Part shown: one piece after another, positions 1 through 9,814 of the stretch
Layout: each line of letters starts with the position of its first letter
Position numbering within the stretch: position 1 is the first letter of the stretch
Origin: Halobacteriales archaeon YIM A00010
GTDB taxonomy: Archaea > Halobacteriota > Halobacteria > Halobacteriales > Haloarculaceae
Assembly: GCA_025041175.1 (NCBI GenBank)
Contig: JAKCFJ010000003.1
Coordinates: forward strand, 806,001-870,000
Reading direction: 5' to 3'
DNA: 64,000 nt
The notes under the pieces: model-generated
The model's database searches: none
Seen by the model: the letters and a program-made list of their open reading frames with translations, nothing else
Told to the model about the DNA's origin: nothing
Program-made: the position numbers and the translations under genes

Positions 1-26
1 GGGACGTGGTCACTCACACGTGTGGC

Positions 27-230
27 TCAATCGAAGGCGATACGGATCGACTCATCGAGAATTTCCAACCCGCGTTCGAGATCGTTTCCTTCGTCGTCCC
101 ACACGCGAACGTCTATTCCGTCGACGATGGTCAACTCGGTGCTGTTCGGATCGTACCAATGAGGATACTTGTTGGTTCGTTCTGTACGGATGATCCCTGC
201 CGCGACATAGTTAATGGTTGATGTACAGTG
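27..230 (-). pseudogene. Remnant of an unknown protein
   Basis: The minus strand reads through about 67 codons with no stop and ends at TGA (27-29). The end is acidic and haloarchaeal in style (LDESIRIAFD). A stop at 231-233 precedes it in the same frame, and no ATG or GTG start lies between. It is therefore probably a 5'-truncated remnant. I do not recognise the family. Confidence 0.3.
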
Positions 231-1215
231 TTATAAAGTTCCCTCTGGATAATATTCGAAATAGAGGAATAGTGTTTATACGCGGAAGCGCCTCGACGAC
301 ACGCTTTCGAGACACGATACCATCAAAACAGCCGTCGAGAAGGACCTACAGGCTGATCCCGCATCGATCGTTGGGGGAGATCACGGTGGTTCGTGACCGA
401 CATCGCATGCCGCTCGATGTGCATCTCGCCGAAGGGTTGGACAGCATTTATCCAGTGGGTGGTTCCGAGGGGCAAGACAAACTCATCGGAGAGCAAGATA
501 TCGAGATCCCAACCAGATATTTTACCATTAAAATCACTGTGATATTGTGTGTTTTAGGGCGAAATGCAACTCGATTACGACGTGTTGCTCTGGACTGCGG
601 TGATACCAGAGGATTTAAACATATGATATTTTATATGATGTGTGAATCCACTATCACTGTTGAACAGTGTACAGATACTGTCATCCATGTTTTGTACCCT
701 TGGTTGTGATTCGCTCGAACGAGCGACTGCTTTTACGAGCGTACTGTCGTAATCACCCTAAACGTAATCCAAACGATGTTCGGTGCCACCCGCCCGAGCT
801 CGGCGAACCCACCGAGGAGGTTCCCACAGAGTTGGGTCAGTCCGCTACGGACATACAGTTCCTTCACGACCACGATGTGATCTAACGGATGGGCCGTTCA
901 GTGAATGGAAGCCGAGAGATCGTGGTTTGATTGGCTGGCTTCTCGCTCCACAACATCCACGTCGATGTCGTCCAAATATCCATCGAGGCGGGCGTTTTTC
1001 GGTATAAACCACTCGGAAAACGAACTACCACATTCTTTATTCGTGTTTGAACACCGCCCAGGTAGCAGCCGAACACACTTTCTTCATCTGATATTATCTC
1101 TGTAAACGGATCGCTCCTCTAGTGGCGCTCTAACATTACTTCGATGCTTGCTATACAGGAGGTACCCATCTGCCTACCTTCAGGCTGAGCTACCGTATCA
1201 TCAAGAACAGTCGCC
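231..1215. other. Stretch without a recognisable gene
   Basis: Short open frames occur on both strands, but none has a recognisable domain, a good start context or consistent codon use. A run at about 760-885 is acidic in one plus frame and could be a degraded coding remnant. I see no RNA gene or clear repeat. Confidence 0.4.
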
Positions 1216-2724
1216 TCACTCACCAGAGTCAGAATCATCGTCTTCCGTGAATTGGGACATCTCAGGCTGGGTGGTGCTCTGCCCGAACAGCCAGTCCGAC
1301 CAGCTCAGTTTGAGTAGCTGGCGATCACGATCCGGAAAGCGCCGTTCGGCCGTCTGGGCGTAGTTTACGAGCGCGACCAAGACCACGCCGCCGATGGTGT
1401 TCCCGAGGAGTACCGGCAGCCAGAACTCGGAAAAGACGGCAAACAGTCCAGTTCCGTTGACCAACACGAAATAGAGCGCCTCACACGCTGTCGTGATGAC
1501 GTGATACAGCTCGGCCGCAGCGATCATATAGAACACGATATAGATGAGGAGAAATCGAGAGACAGTATCGCGTGCGGCGTGATCGAGCCATACCACACCG
1601 GCAACGAGCCATCCCGCAAACAGCGCCTTGAGGAACACGTCCCACCACCCGAGGGAAAGTCCGTGCCGGGTGAACTCAGCACCGGCGCTCATCGCGGCTG
1701 GCGAGAGCACATGGCTGTTAGCGAGGGCAAATGCACCAAGACTTGCTCCGATTACGTTTCCCGCTAACACGATCAGCCACACCCGAAACAGCATCGGTAC
1801 GCTGGTAAGCCGGGTCAGAACCAGCGCGACTGGCGGTAACGTGTTTTCGGTGTACAGTTGGTATCGTCCCATGATGATGTAGAGAAAGCCAAGCGGGTAG
1901 AGGATAGCGCTGAGAAATCCGTTGTTGGGAAAGAGCGCAGCACCCACTGCGTGGCCCAGGAACGTCAGCGTGATAGCGAATCCGGCGGCAAGCCCGCTGA
2001 AAGCTAGCTCGCGGGTGCTCGAATCGATCTCCTCATCAGCACTCGCAACGATGCGCTGGAAGATCTCGTCCGACGAGAATCGGTCGCGAATGGCCGCCCC
2101 AGCTGCGGGAGCACCACGTCGGGAGCGATCGATCGTCTCTCGGAGTTCGGGCGTGTCGCTGTCCAGTTGTGATTGAATGCCCAAGAAGCCACCCGCTTCC
2201 GCGAGTGCCCCGAGGAGCTGATCGAATTCGAGCGGTCCGTCGTAACGCTCACCGTTGATGAAGAAGGTGGGCGTGCCGGTGACACCACTGTGCGTACCGC
2301 TTTGGACATCCTCGTTGACGCGTTGTTCGTGAGTCCCCTCGTGCAATTCTCTCTCGAACTGGTCCGTATCAAGCCCGAGTTCAGCAGCGTACTCTATCAG
2401 GTGGTCCTCATCGAGCGCATCTTGGTGCTCGTAGAGGTAGCCATGCATCTGCCAGAACTGTCCTTGCGCTGCGGCTGCCTCGGCTGCCTCGGCGGTCAGC
2501 TGTGCATGCGAGTGTATCTCGGACAGCGGGAAATGGCGAAAGGCGAATCGCAATCGATTCCCGAGTCGGTCTTGAATCCGCCTGAGAACTGGATACAGAT
2601 CACCACAGGATGGACAGTCATAGTCTCCGTATTCGACCAGTGTCACAGGCGCGTCGTCCGGCCCCTTCGTATGATCGCGTTCGTGAATCGGTGACGTAAG
2701 TGTTGGTTCTCTAGATTGACTCAT
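1216..2724 (-). CDS. DsbA-like thioredoxin domain fused to FNT-like membrane channel
   Basis: About 502 residues. Residues ~20-195 form a DsbA/DSBA-type thioredoxin fold with the redox motif CPSC (about 37-40) and a cis-proline loop (GVTGTPTFFINGERYDG). Residues ~235-475 form a formate/nitrite-transporter-like domain with about six membrane segments, closest in feel to the YfdC-like FNT subgroup (AAELYHVITTACE). The acidic tail is DDDSDSGE. The start at 2724 (MSQSREP) follows an SD-like GGGTGA. An in-frame ATG at 2778 lies upstream of where a TATA-like CTCTATACA (2784-2792) would start transcription. Single-domain forms of both families are common. The transported substrate is unknown; an anion channel with an attached thiol-disulfide sensor or oxidoreductase is an inference. 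Confidence 0.85.
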   Translation of the reverse strand: MSQSREPTLTSPIHERDHTKGPDDAPVTLVEYGDYDCPSCGDLYPVLRRIQDRLGNRLRFAFRHFPLSEIHSHAQLTAEAAEAAAAQGQFWQMHGYLYEHQDALDEDHLIEYAAELGLDTDQFERELHEGTHEQRVNEDVQSGTHSGVTGTPTFFINGERYDGPLEFDQLLGALAEAGGFLGIQSQLDSDTPELRETIDRSRRGAPAAGAAIRDRFSSDEIFQRIVASADEEIDSSTRELAFSGLAAGFAITLTFLGHAVGAALFPNNGFLSAILYPLGFLYIIMGRYQLYTENTLPPVALVLTRLTSVPMLFRVWLIVLAGNVIGASLGAFALANSHVLSPAAMSAGAEFTRHGLSLGWWDVFLKALFAGWLVAGVVWLDHAARDTVSRFLLIYIVFYMIAAAELYHVITTACEALYFVLVNGTGLFAVFSEFWLPVLLGNTIGGVVLVALVNYAQTAERRFPDRDRQLLKLSWSDWLFGQSTTQPEMSQFTEDDDSDSGE

Positions 2725-2832
2725 GTGACATTCACCCGTATCGATCTCCTCTCTGTACTGCGTAACACTCTCAGCCATATGAGTGTATAGAGTACCATCT
2801 CTCGGCCGTGTTGAATCGCCATAAGGTAGAGG

Positions 2833-3541
2833 GATTCATTGTTTCACGACCCATTTGATGTTATGAACGACATACATTAGGGTGATCTCTCGGAACTCGC
2901 GGAACCAGGACCGCGCTCGCACGGCGAAGCCGAGCGAGCACTTGACAGCCGAGTTCACGGCTTCAGTCATAGAGTGCTGATTGTAGCGTTCATCGTCGAT
3001 TCTGGCGTTGTGCGCGTGATCGTAGGGAGCGAAGACACGGTGTTTGATCAGGGGTCTGATGCCGAGTTCACGGAGGGCCTTGCCGAGTGCTTGCTTGTCG
3101 TAGCCCGTATCGGCGGCAAGAGACTTTGTGGGCTAACAAATCTCCGATTTGTGAACGTCACCAAACCTCGGCGTGGTTTGGCTGGCTCATCAGACTGCGT
3201 CTGATGAACGCCGACTGGCGTAGCAGCACTCGACAGACGCTCATACTGATCCGATCGAACGCTTTACACAACGTGGATGGCGAAGGGAGATCGGCCGCGC
3301 TGAGGCCGATCTCTCCGGTTATTTGTGGCATCTCCGTGAGCACGTCAATCGTCATCCGGTAGGATGTATCGAGATACATCCGCAGACAGTGCAGCGAAAC
3401 GAGTGCGTAGTCGGCGAATCCGCCGCCACCTTCTAGGGCGGCGATTCGCCTCCATCGCCAGTAACGCTTTGAGCAACCGGCACCACTTCCCCGATGAAGC
3501 GGGAGATTTGGGTCATGAACAACTCCACTCTCTCGCTTCAA
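2833..3541 (-). pseudogene. IS5-family transposase, internally deleted
   Basis: The N-terminal part (3541 to about 3209) reads YALVSLHCLRMYLDTSYRMT and runs to VLLRQSA. The C-terminal part (about 3123 to 2833) resumes at SLAADTGYDKQALG and ends at NIKWVVKQ. The segment expected between them, which carries the first catalytic Asp region of this family, is missing. A stop follows soon after the junction, so no working transposase can be made. The middle is occupied by the hairpin cluster at 3136-3207. Confidence 0.75.
3136..3207. repeat. Three consecutive hairpins at a deletion junction
   Basis: Three perfect short inverted repeats follow each other. ACAAATC/GATTTGT is at 3136-3142/3146-3152, CCAAACC/GGTTTGG at 3161-3167/3175-3181, and TCATCAGAC/GTCTGATGA at 3187-3195/3199-3207. 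They replace the middle of the IS5 transposase. Such palindromes resemble the ends of IS200/IS605-type elements and the palindrome-associated elements (PATEs) described in Haloquadratum; that link is an inference. Confidence 0.7.
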
Positions 3542-3583
3542 CGCCTTTGATTTAGCGACTGATTCCGCCTCCGTCTAGCGATT

Positions 3584-3920
3584 CAACGCAACCCTAGAAC
3601 GGATGGATGCTGCGTCCTTGGCACTCAGACCAATCACAGTCACGCGTTCGGTGACGCTATTGAATCATCGGTCTTTGTCCACCCCATTCATACTCCATGC
3701 ACTCCGGAGATTTAGCAGGCTTTCATACCATCAAAGCCGTACGAAAGGACTAATGGATGATTCCTCGTTCCGTTGCTATAATCCGACGACGCGACTGAAT
3801 TGATTCGCCTCTCATACTGCTATCATGAGGCTGCTACCATAGCCGACTATTCTGGATGAATGTCATTCTCTACCATACATTTATTGGATCACCGTGAGAA
3901 TTCTGAATAGGTACTAGCAC
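3584..3920. other. Intergenic, possible promoter of the amidase
   Basis: No coding frame is convincing. An AT-rich patch with ACATTTATTG (about 3876-3885) lies about 40 bases before the amidase start and could be its TATA element. Confidence 0.4.
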
Positions 3921-5426
3921 ATGTCAGACATTGATTTCGAGGTGGAAGAAGCCACCGTCGACCAAATCCATCGAGCGTTCGAAGCGGGTACCCTCATGAG
4001 TCGTGACCTCGTCGAGCAGTATCTCCGGCGTATCGAGGCCTACGACCGTGACGGTCCCGAACTCAACTCAATCATCACCATTAACGACAACGCCACCGAT
4101 CGTGCACACGAGCTCGACCAACGATTCAAAGAAGACGGCGAATTCACGGGAGCACTCCACGGCATTCCCGTTCTCGTAAAAGACGCAGTCGAGACCGAAG
4201 ACATGCCCACGACGTTCGGATCGGCAGCATTCGCGGGATACGTGGCTGAAGAGGACGGAGCGATCATCAAGAAACTCCGTGCCGCAGGAGCGATCATCTT
4301 AGCGAAAACAAACCTGCCCGACTGGGCGACGTCGTGGTTCGGATTCTCCTCGGCGCTTGGACGGACGAAGAATCCCTACGCACTGAACCGAGATCCTGGG
4401 GGCTCGAGTAGTGGGACTGGAGCCGCTATTGCTGCGAACCTCGGCACGATCGGTATCGGGACGGACTGTGGTGGCTCCATTCGCGTGCCCGCGTCCTTCG
4501 ATAACCTCATTGGCTTCCGCGTGACACCGGGCTTGATCAGTCGTTCCGGCGTGAATCCTCTCGTGTCACAGCAAGACACTGCTGGTCCGATGACCCAGAC
4601 GGTACGGGAGACAGCCCAACTCCTCGACGTGCTTGTCGGCTACGATGCGAGCGACGACCTCACCGGGAAGAACGAACTCGCGGATCACGGTTCGTACACG
4701 AACCATCTCATGGCAGACGGATTAAACGATGCCCGGATAGGGGTGCTTCGCGATGGCTTCGGTGATGATGACAACCCCGCCGCCGCACCGGTCAATCAAG
4801 TTATCTCCGATGCGCTCGTGACCATGCGCAACGCTGGTGCCGAACTCATCGATTCCGTGACAATCCCTCGGTTAGACGAATATCTCGCGGAGACGATGCT
4901 GTACATCCTCCAATCGAAACGCGACATCAACGCGTTCTTAGCGAAACGTGATGTCCCAGTCGACTCAGTCGACGAGCTGTACGAGAACGGCCAGTACCAC
5001 GAACTGCTGGATTTGTTCATCGGGTTTGCCGAAGACGGCCCGGTCGATCTCGAAGATAATATCGAATACTGGCAGCGCCTCAACGCACAGCAGACATTCC
5101 AACAGGAGATTCTGAACGTCTTCGCCACACACTCCCTCGATGCAATCGTATACCCTGACGTACAAGTTATCCCGCCGAAAGAAAGCGAACTCCGCGAGGA
5201 GAAGTACGCGACGATGACGTTCCCGACGAACACCATCATTGCGTCCCAATCACTGTGTAGTGCGATATCGATCCCGGCAGGATTCACCGACGACGGCCTC
5301 CCAGTGGGAATCGAGATCCTTGGCAAACCATTCGACGAGCCGATTCTCCTCGAACTGGGGTACGCATTCGAGCAGGCGACGAGTCACCGACGACCACCAC
5401 ATACAACCCCCTCCCTAGCAGAGTGA
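3921..5426 (+). CDS. Amidase signature family hydrolase
   Basis: 501 residues, the normal length for a free-standing amidase. The Ser-cisSer-Lys triad is visible. The lysine is K87 in GIPVLVKDAVE, the cis-serine lies in GGSSSGTGAA (about 161-170), and the nucleophile is S186 in TDCGGSIRVP. Family members hydrolyse carboxamides to acid and ammonia. It is not clearly GatA: no GatB/GatC partner is adjacent, and the C-terminal half differs from typical GatA. It is cytoplasmic, with no signal peptide. It stands alone, with the end of an IS5 fragment about ten bases after the stop. The substrate cannot be deduced. Confidence 0.88.
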   Translation: MSDIDFEVEEATVDQIHRAFEAGTLMSRDLVEQYLRRIEAYDRDGPELNSIITINDNATDRAHELDQRFKEDGEFTGALHGIPVLVKDAVETEDMPTTFGSAAFAGYVAEEDGAIIKKLRAAGAIILAKTNLPDWATSWFGFSSALGRTKNPYALNRDPGGSSSGTGAAIAANLGTIGIGTDCGGSIRVPASFDNLIGFRVTPGLISRSGVNPLVSQQDTAGPMTQTVRETAQLLDVLVGYDASDDLTGKNELADHGSYTNHLMADGLNDARIGVLRDGFGDDDNPAAAPVNQVISDALVTMRNAGAELIDSVTIPRLDEYLAETMLYILQSKRDINAFLAKRDVPVDSVDELYENGQYHELLDLFIGFAEDGPVDLEDNIEYWQRLNAQQTFQQEILNVFATHSLDAIVYPDVQVIPPKESELREEKYATMTFPTNTIIASQSLCSAISIPAGFTDDGLPVGIEILGKPFDEPILLELGYAFEQATSHRRPPHTTPSLAE

Positions 5427-5435
5427 ACTAAAGGG

Positions 5436-5641
5436 CCGTGGTGAATCGCTATACGGGATTTGATTTCACTGTTTCACGGCACGCTTGATGTTATGAACGA
5501 CACATTTCAGAATGATTTCCCGGAACTCACGAAACTACGCTCGCGCACGCACGGCGTCGGCGAGCGTGCGCTTAATCGACGAGAAGGCGGTTTCACACGT
5601 CGATTTCTGACGGTAGCGAGGCCCATCGATCCGCGTGTTAA
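5436..5641 (-). mobile_element. IS5-type remnant (3' end)
   Basis: Related to the left end and transposase C-terminus at 2808. It starts with GTGAATCGC, and the minus strand codes for degraded versions of the VRAR...FREI...VVHNIKRAVKQ tail. It is cut at about 5641 by the IS630-type element, which appears to have jumped into it. No intact transposase remains. Confidence 0.65.
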
Positions 5642-6676
5642 TAGTGACTAAGATATCTTTTGCAACTGATTGCCGAGGAATTCGTCGATCCATGATTTGG
5701 CGAAGCTCATGCGGTTGGTCAACTGTTCGAAGAGGTTATCGATGCCGAGTTGATGGGCTCGTTTGCGTGTGTACTCACACGTGTGCGCGAAGTGATTATC
5801 TAAGACGAGCAGAATCCGCTTGCCGGGATTCTGCTCGAGGATCCGTTCGAAACAGCCGCAGATGCGTTCTTTCGTCTTATCTTCGGGGAAGCTGACTACG
5901 CTCTCACCATTGAGCGCGTAGAAGCCGACCGCTGGTTCGAAGACGTGAACCAGCGGTCGGGTGATGTGTGGGTCATCAACGTAGTACATCCGGTGTGAGT
6001 TATCCCTCGGCTGCGGATGTGACGCATCGAAAAAACCGACAACAGTGCCGCCGTCCGTTCGAACAGCGTCGTCAACGACCCATTGATCATCCTCGTCATT
6101 CTCGCGTTTGTTGTGTGGTTTCTCAGCCGACTCGTCGAACGCGTCGCTGACGCGTTCGTCGAGGATCTCTTCGGCGTTGTCTGGCCGTGATTGACGCTTT
6201 GTTCGTGGAATGGCGTGGTGGAGGCCGAGTGTTTCTGTCAGGACTTCACCGAGGTAAACTGGATGATACTCAACGCCGAATTTCTCATTGATGAGGTGCT
6301 GAATCTCCTGTGATTTCCATGGCTGGCCTTCACGAAGGAGTTCGATCAGTTCCACCTGTTCGTCCTCGCCGAGCTTCGGGGGCCTACCGGCCCCGAAGTT
6401 CGGCGTTAGCTGGCCAAGACCGCCCTCATTCCAGCGTTTTGCCCATCGGCTCCCAGTTGACGGAGACTTGCCAACACGGTCAGCTGCCTCCGCCAATGTA
6501 TCGCCTGCATAGAGATTCTTCACGAAGATCAGCCGTTTGCTGATCTTCTCATCGTCTGTGTCAGCAAGAAGTTGGTCGAGATCGTCCTCATCCAAGTGAC
6601 GGACGATCTCTTTCTGACGGTCCATGCTCATTACTACTATCTCTCACAGTCTTCCCAAAACTTTTCCTATTCACTA
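5642..6676 (-). mobile_element. IS630-type insertion sequence, about 1.03 kb
   Basis: The two ends are similar inverted sequences beginning at a TA dinucleotide (TAGTGACTA at the left, and TATTCACTA, the reverse of TAGTGAATA, at the right). TA is the usual IS630/Tc1-mariner target. One minus-strand gene fills the element. It is nested in an IS5-type remnant. Confidence 0.65.
5648..6631 (-). pseudogene. IS630-family transposase, third catalytic region missing
   Basis: 327 residues. The N-terminal half is a pair of HTH domains (VKNLYAGDTLAEAADRVGKS, then a winged part around PWKSQEIQHLINEKFG). The DDE domain shows the first Asp in GFFDASHPQPRDN and the second in LLVLDNHFAHT. It then jumps from HQLGIDNLF straight to EQLTNRMSFAKSWIDEFL, the family's extreme C-terminus. 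The segment with the usual PHLNPIE-type motif and third acidic residue is absent. The open frame is intact, but the enzyme should be inactive. It may still bind its own ends or be mobilised in trans. Confidence 0.75.
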
Positions 6677-6778
6677 GCGGGCGAGACGTTCGAAGCATCG
6701 CTCACGCGGTGGAAGGAAGACCCGGGCTGACTCCTCGTCCATCGTTGGCCGGTGTTTGATCCGCCAACAGAATTGGTG

Positions 6779-7014
6779 TTACGATCTATCGAGATGAGCG
6801 ACGGTTCGGATCACGAGACCCTGCGCCGGGCTCGCACCCGGGATGTACTTGAGCGCGCCGAACCACAGAAAGACTGCCCCAGGCCACCGCGCAGTAACGG
6901 GACGCTGTGGCGGGCAAGCCAGTGGACGAGAGTCTCATCTATGCGGTCAATTTGAGCACGTATTGCGCGTCCGAGACCTCCGTCAGATCGGTTTCGGTCT
7001 GCCTGAGTCATCAC
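6779..7014 (-). pseudogene. DoxX-like membrane protein remnant
   Basis: Minus-strand frame one reads ETLVHWLARHSVPLLRGGLG. After a one-base shift it continues AVFLWFGALKYIPGASPAQG and stops at 6779-6781. This matches the first membrane segment of DoxX/YkgB-like integral membrane proteins. The rest of the gene is gone. The frameshift and truncation make it a clear pseudogene. Confidence 0.6.
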
Positions 7015-7548
7015 CCACTGATTGGCTTCATGGACTCACCAATTTTCACACGAACATATTATTCTCGATATTCGATCTCATGGACCATGATCATAGCGAG
7101 CAGCTACCCGAACCGAGATTGTCTGTCTCGGCGACGGAATGAACCCCACAGTTCGGACGTTACCGACAGACTCCCGTCATGTTACGACCTCGTGGTTCGT
7201 CCCTGTGCAGTCGTGGGCGACGCGACCACTTCGACGTAGAATTCTTGCTGATCGACTCTTCGGTGCGGTGGTACAACATGTTCTATCGTCCTGCTTACAC
7301 CCAATTCGATGGCACGGTCAGTGAGCGAGCACTCGTGGAACCCACCATCCCCGAATGATAAGAATATCAATTGTAGAATACATTCGAACATGTTAGAGTC
7401 AACATCCACCTTCCACACACGCTGACGGTACGGTGTGACACCATCCAATACTGGGCCACAACAGATGGCCCATCGCTCGCGACGTACCGATACTGACCCA
7501 GGAGACGATCACCAAGAGCCACCAAGCGATCGATCGGTGGGATCAGTG
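7015..7548. other. No recognisable gene upstream of the ABC exporter
   Basis: Short frames on both strands have no domain signature. The last part contains an in-frame upstream extension of the ABC ATPase (from 7435) that is rich in polar residues and lacks conservation features. It is more likely leader sequence. Confidence 0.4.
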
Positions 7549-8439
7549 ATGATCGAAACCGCCGATCTCACCAAGCGCTATGACGACATCACTGCCGTAG
7601 ATAGTCTGAACCTCTCCATCCGCCGAGGGGAGGTGTATGGGTTTCTGGGTCCCAATGGGGCAGGCAAGACCACGACGCTGCGGATGCTGCTTGGACTCAT
7701 CCACCCGACATCCGGGACGGGCACCGTGCTGGGTGAGCCGCCAGGGACTGTGGAAAGTCTTTCTCGGGTCGGAGCGCTCGTGGAGGCTCCCGCCTTCTAC
7801 CCGTATCTCTCGGGAAGGCAGAATCTGCATGTGTTGGCCAGGTACGCCGACGCTCCACCGTCTCAGGTCGAGACCGTCCTGGAGCAAGTCGCACTGACCG
7901 AGCGCGCGGACGACACATTCAAGAGTTACTCTATGGGCATGAAACAGCGTCTCGGCGTCGCGGCGGCGTTGCTCAACGATCCAGAACTGCTTATCCTCGA
8001 TGAACCGACTAACGGTCTCGATCCGAAAGGACAGGGGGAACTGCGCACGCTCATCCGTACCATCGGACAGGGAGACCGAACGGTGCTGCTCTCCAGCCAC
8101 CTCATGGATGAAGTCGAGCAGATCTGCGATCGCGTCGGCGTGATACAGCACGGCGAACTGGTCGCCGAGGGAACTGTCGAGGAACTGCAGGGAGAGGCGA
8201 GACTACTCGTGCGTGCTGCCCCGATAGATCGAGCAAGGCAGCTAGTCGACGCGATGAACGGTATCGAGCGTGTGCAGGTTGACGACGACGCACTCTTGGT
8301 GACAACCGATACGACGCGCGCAGCGGCAATCACGCACGAATTGGTGACGAGCGAGGTCGAGGTGAGCGAACTGCGGCCGGTCGAGCGCTCTCTGGAAGAC
8401 ACGTTCCTCGAATTAACCGCGGAAACGGAGGCGCAGTAA
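7549..8439 (+). CDS. ABC transporter ATP-binding protein (ABC-2 exporter type)
   Basis: 296 residues from ATG 7549 (MIETADLTKRYDD). An alternative start is at 7435, but homologous proteins begin near this motif. Walker A is GPNGAGKTTT, the ABC signature region is YSMGMKQRL, Walker B is LLILDEP, and the switch His lies in SSHLMDEVE. A C-terminal extension of about 80 residues after the nucleotide-binding fold is typical of CcmA/NatA-like ATPases. It should power the permease whose ATG directly follows its stop. The substrate is unknown; drug, lantibiotic-like peptide or Na+ efflux are common for this class. Confidence 0.9.
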   Translation: MIETADLTKRYDDITAVDSLNLSIRRGEVYGFLGPNGAGKTTTLRMLLGLIHPTSGTGTVLGEPPGTVESLSRVGALVEAPAFYPYLSGRQNLHVLARYADAPPSQVETVLEQVALTERADDTFKSYSMGMKQRLGVAAALLNDPELLILDEPTNGLDPKGQGELRTLIRTIGQGDRTVLLSSHLMDEVEQICDRVGVIQHGELVAEGTVEELQGEARLLVRAAPIDRARQLVDAMNGIERVQVDDDALLVTTDTTRAAAITHELVTSEVEVSELRPVERSLEDTFLELTAETEAQ

Positions 8440-9300
8440 ATGTCAACATTGAGGATGCACAGAGGCGATATGTGGAATAGCTTCACAGCGGAGATGGACA
8501 AATCGTTCCATAGACCGGCCGTATGGGTTCTGATCACAGTCGGCACCACCCTCTCTGTGGTGTTTAATTACGCCATCCCATACATCACGTACGCCACCTC
8601 CGGGAGCGATGTTTCAGCGGCCGCACAACAGGAGACACTAGCGGGACTGCTGCCGGGGCAGTGGATACCAGCGATACTCTCTGGCTTTCCCCTCTTCGCA
8701 AGCGCGATAACACTCGTTCTCGGGGCGCTCATCACGGGGAGTGAGTTCAACTGGGAAACGTTCAAGACGGTCCTTATCCAACGGCCGGGCCGGAAAAGCG
8801 TGCTGTCCGGCAAGTTTCTGACGCTCGCCGTTGCGGTGTTCGTGTTCGTGCTTGCCGTGTTCGTCGCCGGTGCCGCGAGCAGCGCCATCGTGGCTCTGAT
8901 CGAGAGTGCTCCGATGGACTGGCCATCGATAGGGGAGTTCCTGCTTGCAGTAGGCGTCGGGTGGTTCATCCTCGTCTTCTGGGCAGCGTTCGGGGCTATG
9001 CTCGCAACACTCTCTCGTGGGACCTCGCTTGCTATCGGACTCGGGCTCGTCTACCTGTTGGCGGCTGAGGGACTCATCGCATTTGCGGCACAGTCATCGG
9101 ACCTTATCGCCGCTTTGTGGAGGGTACTACCGAGGGCGAATACGGGCTCGATAGCCGCCGCATTGGTGCCACAGGGAATTAGCGGACCGGGCGTCGAGGC
9201 GGCTGTGGGACCGACACAGGCGACGCTCGTCGTCGCCGTATATCTTACTGGGATTGTACTGGTCACTGGGGTGGTCTTTCTCAAGCGCGACGTGACGTGA
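8440..9300 (+). CDS. ABC-2 type permease
   Basis: 286 residues with about six hydrophobic segments (for example LTLAVAVFVFVLAVFVAGAA and LGLVYLLAAEGLIAFAA). The start ATG immediately follows the TAA of the ATPase, so the two are translated as a pair. The hydrophilic loop GSEFNWETFKTVLIQRPGR is the usual cytosolic coupling region of ABC-2 permeases. It forms the channel of an exporter with the upstream ATPase. Confidence 0.88.
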   Translation: MSTLRMHRGDMWNSFTAEMDKSFHRPAVWVLITVGTTLSVVFNYAIPYITYATSGSDVSAAAQQETLAGLLPGQWIPAILSGFPLFASAITLVLGALITGSEFNWETFKTVLIQRPGRKSVLSGKFLTLAVAVFVFVLAVFVAGAASSAIVALIESAPMDWPSIGEFLLAVGVGWFILVFWAAFGAMLATLSRGTSLAIGLGLVYLLAAEGLIAFAAQSSDLIAALWRVLPRANTGSIAAALVPQGISGPGVEAAVGPTQATLVVAVYLTGIVLVTGVVFLKRDVT

Positions 9301-9814
9301 GGGGATGGTACCTGTACTGTCGATCTGAAACCCGTTCATCGTATTGCAGACGATTCGGCCTTCGTCACTGGATTCTGTGACAGATATATTCAAATACGTC
9401 TGACCGGTAGTATGCTGGCCGAACTGGTTACGTCTCACTACCGATTACGTCACCGACAATCGTTTGTAAATATCAAACACCAAAACAATCAACGATCGAA
9501 TAAACACCAGAAAACGCAAGCCACCGGTGTGATCAAACGGCACGAATCCGACCAGAGCAGTCGAAACCCGAGCCCGTTTATCCGTCGAACCGCAGGGAGG
9601 ATTACGATCCTCTCCGGAGGTGCCACCGACGGAGGCATTCATTACATGCGTACATTCGTAATACCCATCCAATCATGACAAATCACTGGAGCGAAGCGCG
9701 TTCGTGGACGACACCATACCGACTCGAACACGCCAGTCGCCTCTGGGCACGTTTCCATACTCGAAACAGTATTCTACTATATCAAATATTGTACTATTTC
9801 ATCGATATTTATTT
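9301..9814. other. No recognisable gene
   Basis: The stretch becomes AT-rich toward 9775-9815 (ATCAAATATTGTACTATTTC and similar). I found no coding frame of quality, hairpin terminator or repeat shared with the rest of the window. Confidence 0.4.

Larger units (their letters stand above)
2808..3583 (-). mobile_element. Defective IS5-type insertion sequence
   Basis: The ends carry matching inverted sequences (GTTGAATCG at the left, CGATTCAAC at the right) around an IS5-type transposase reading on the minus strand. It is about 776 bp, short for the family, because the middle of the gene is gone and replaced by three hairpins. The left end lies just upstream of the DsbA-FNT promoter. Fragments of relatives occur at 5436 and 10261. 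Confidence 0.7.

Noticed and set aside
1090-1200. Possible further MITE copy (CATCTGCCTACCTTCAG near 1180)
   Set aside because: Only the right end is vaguely similar and no left end or centre could be found.
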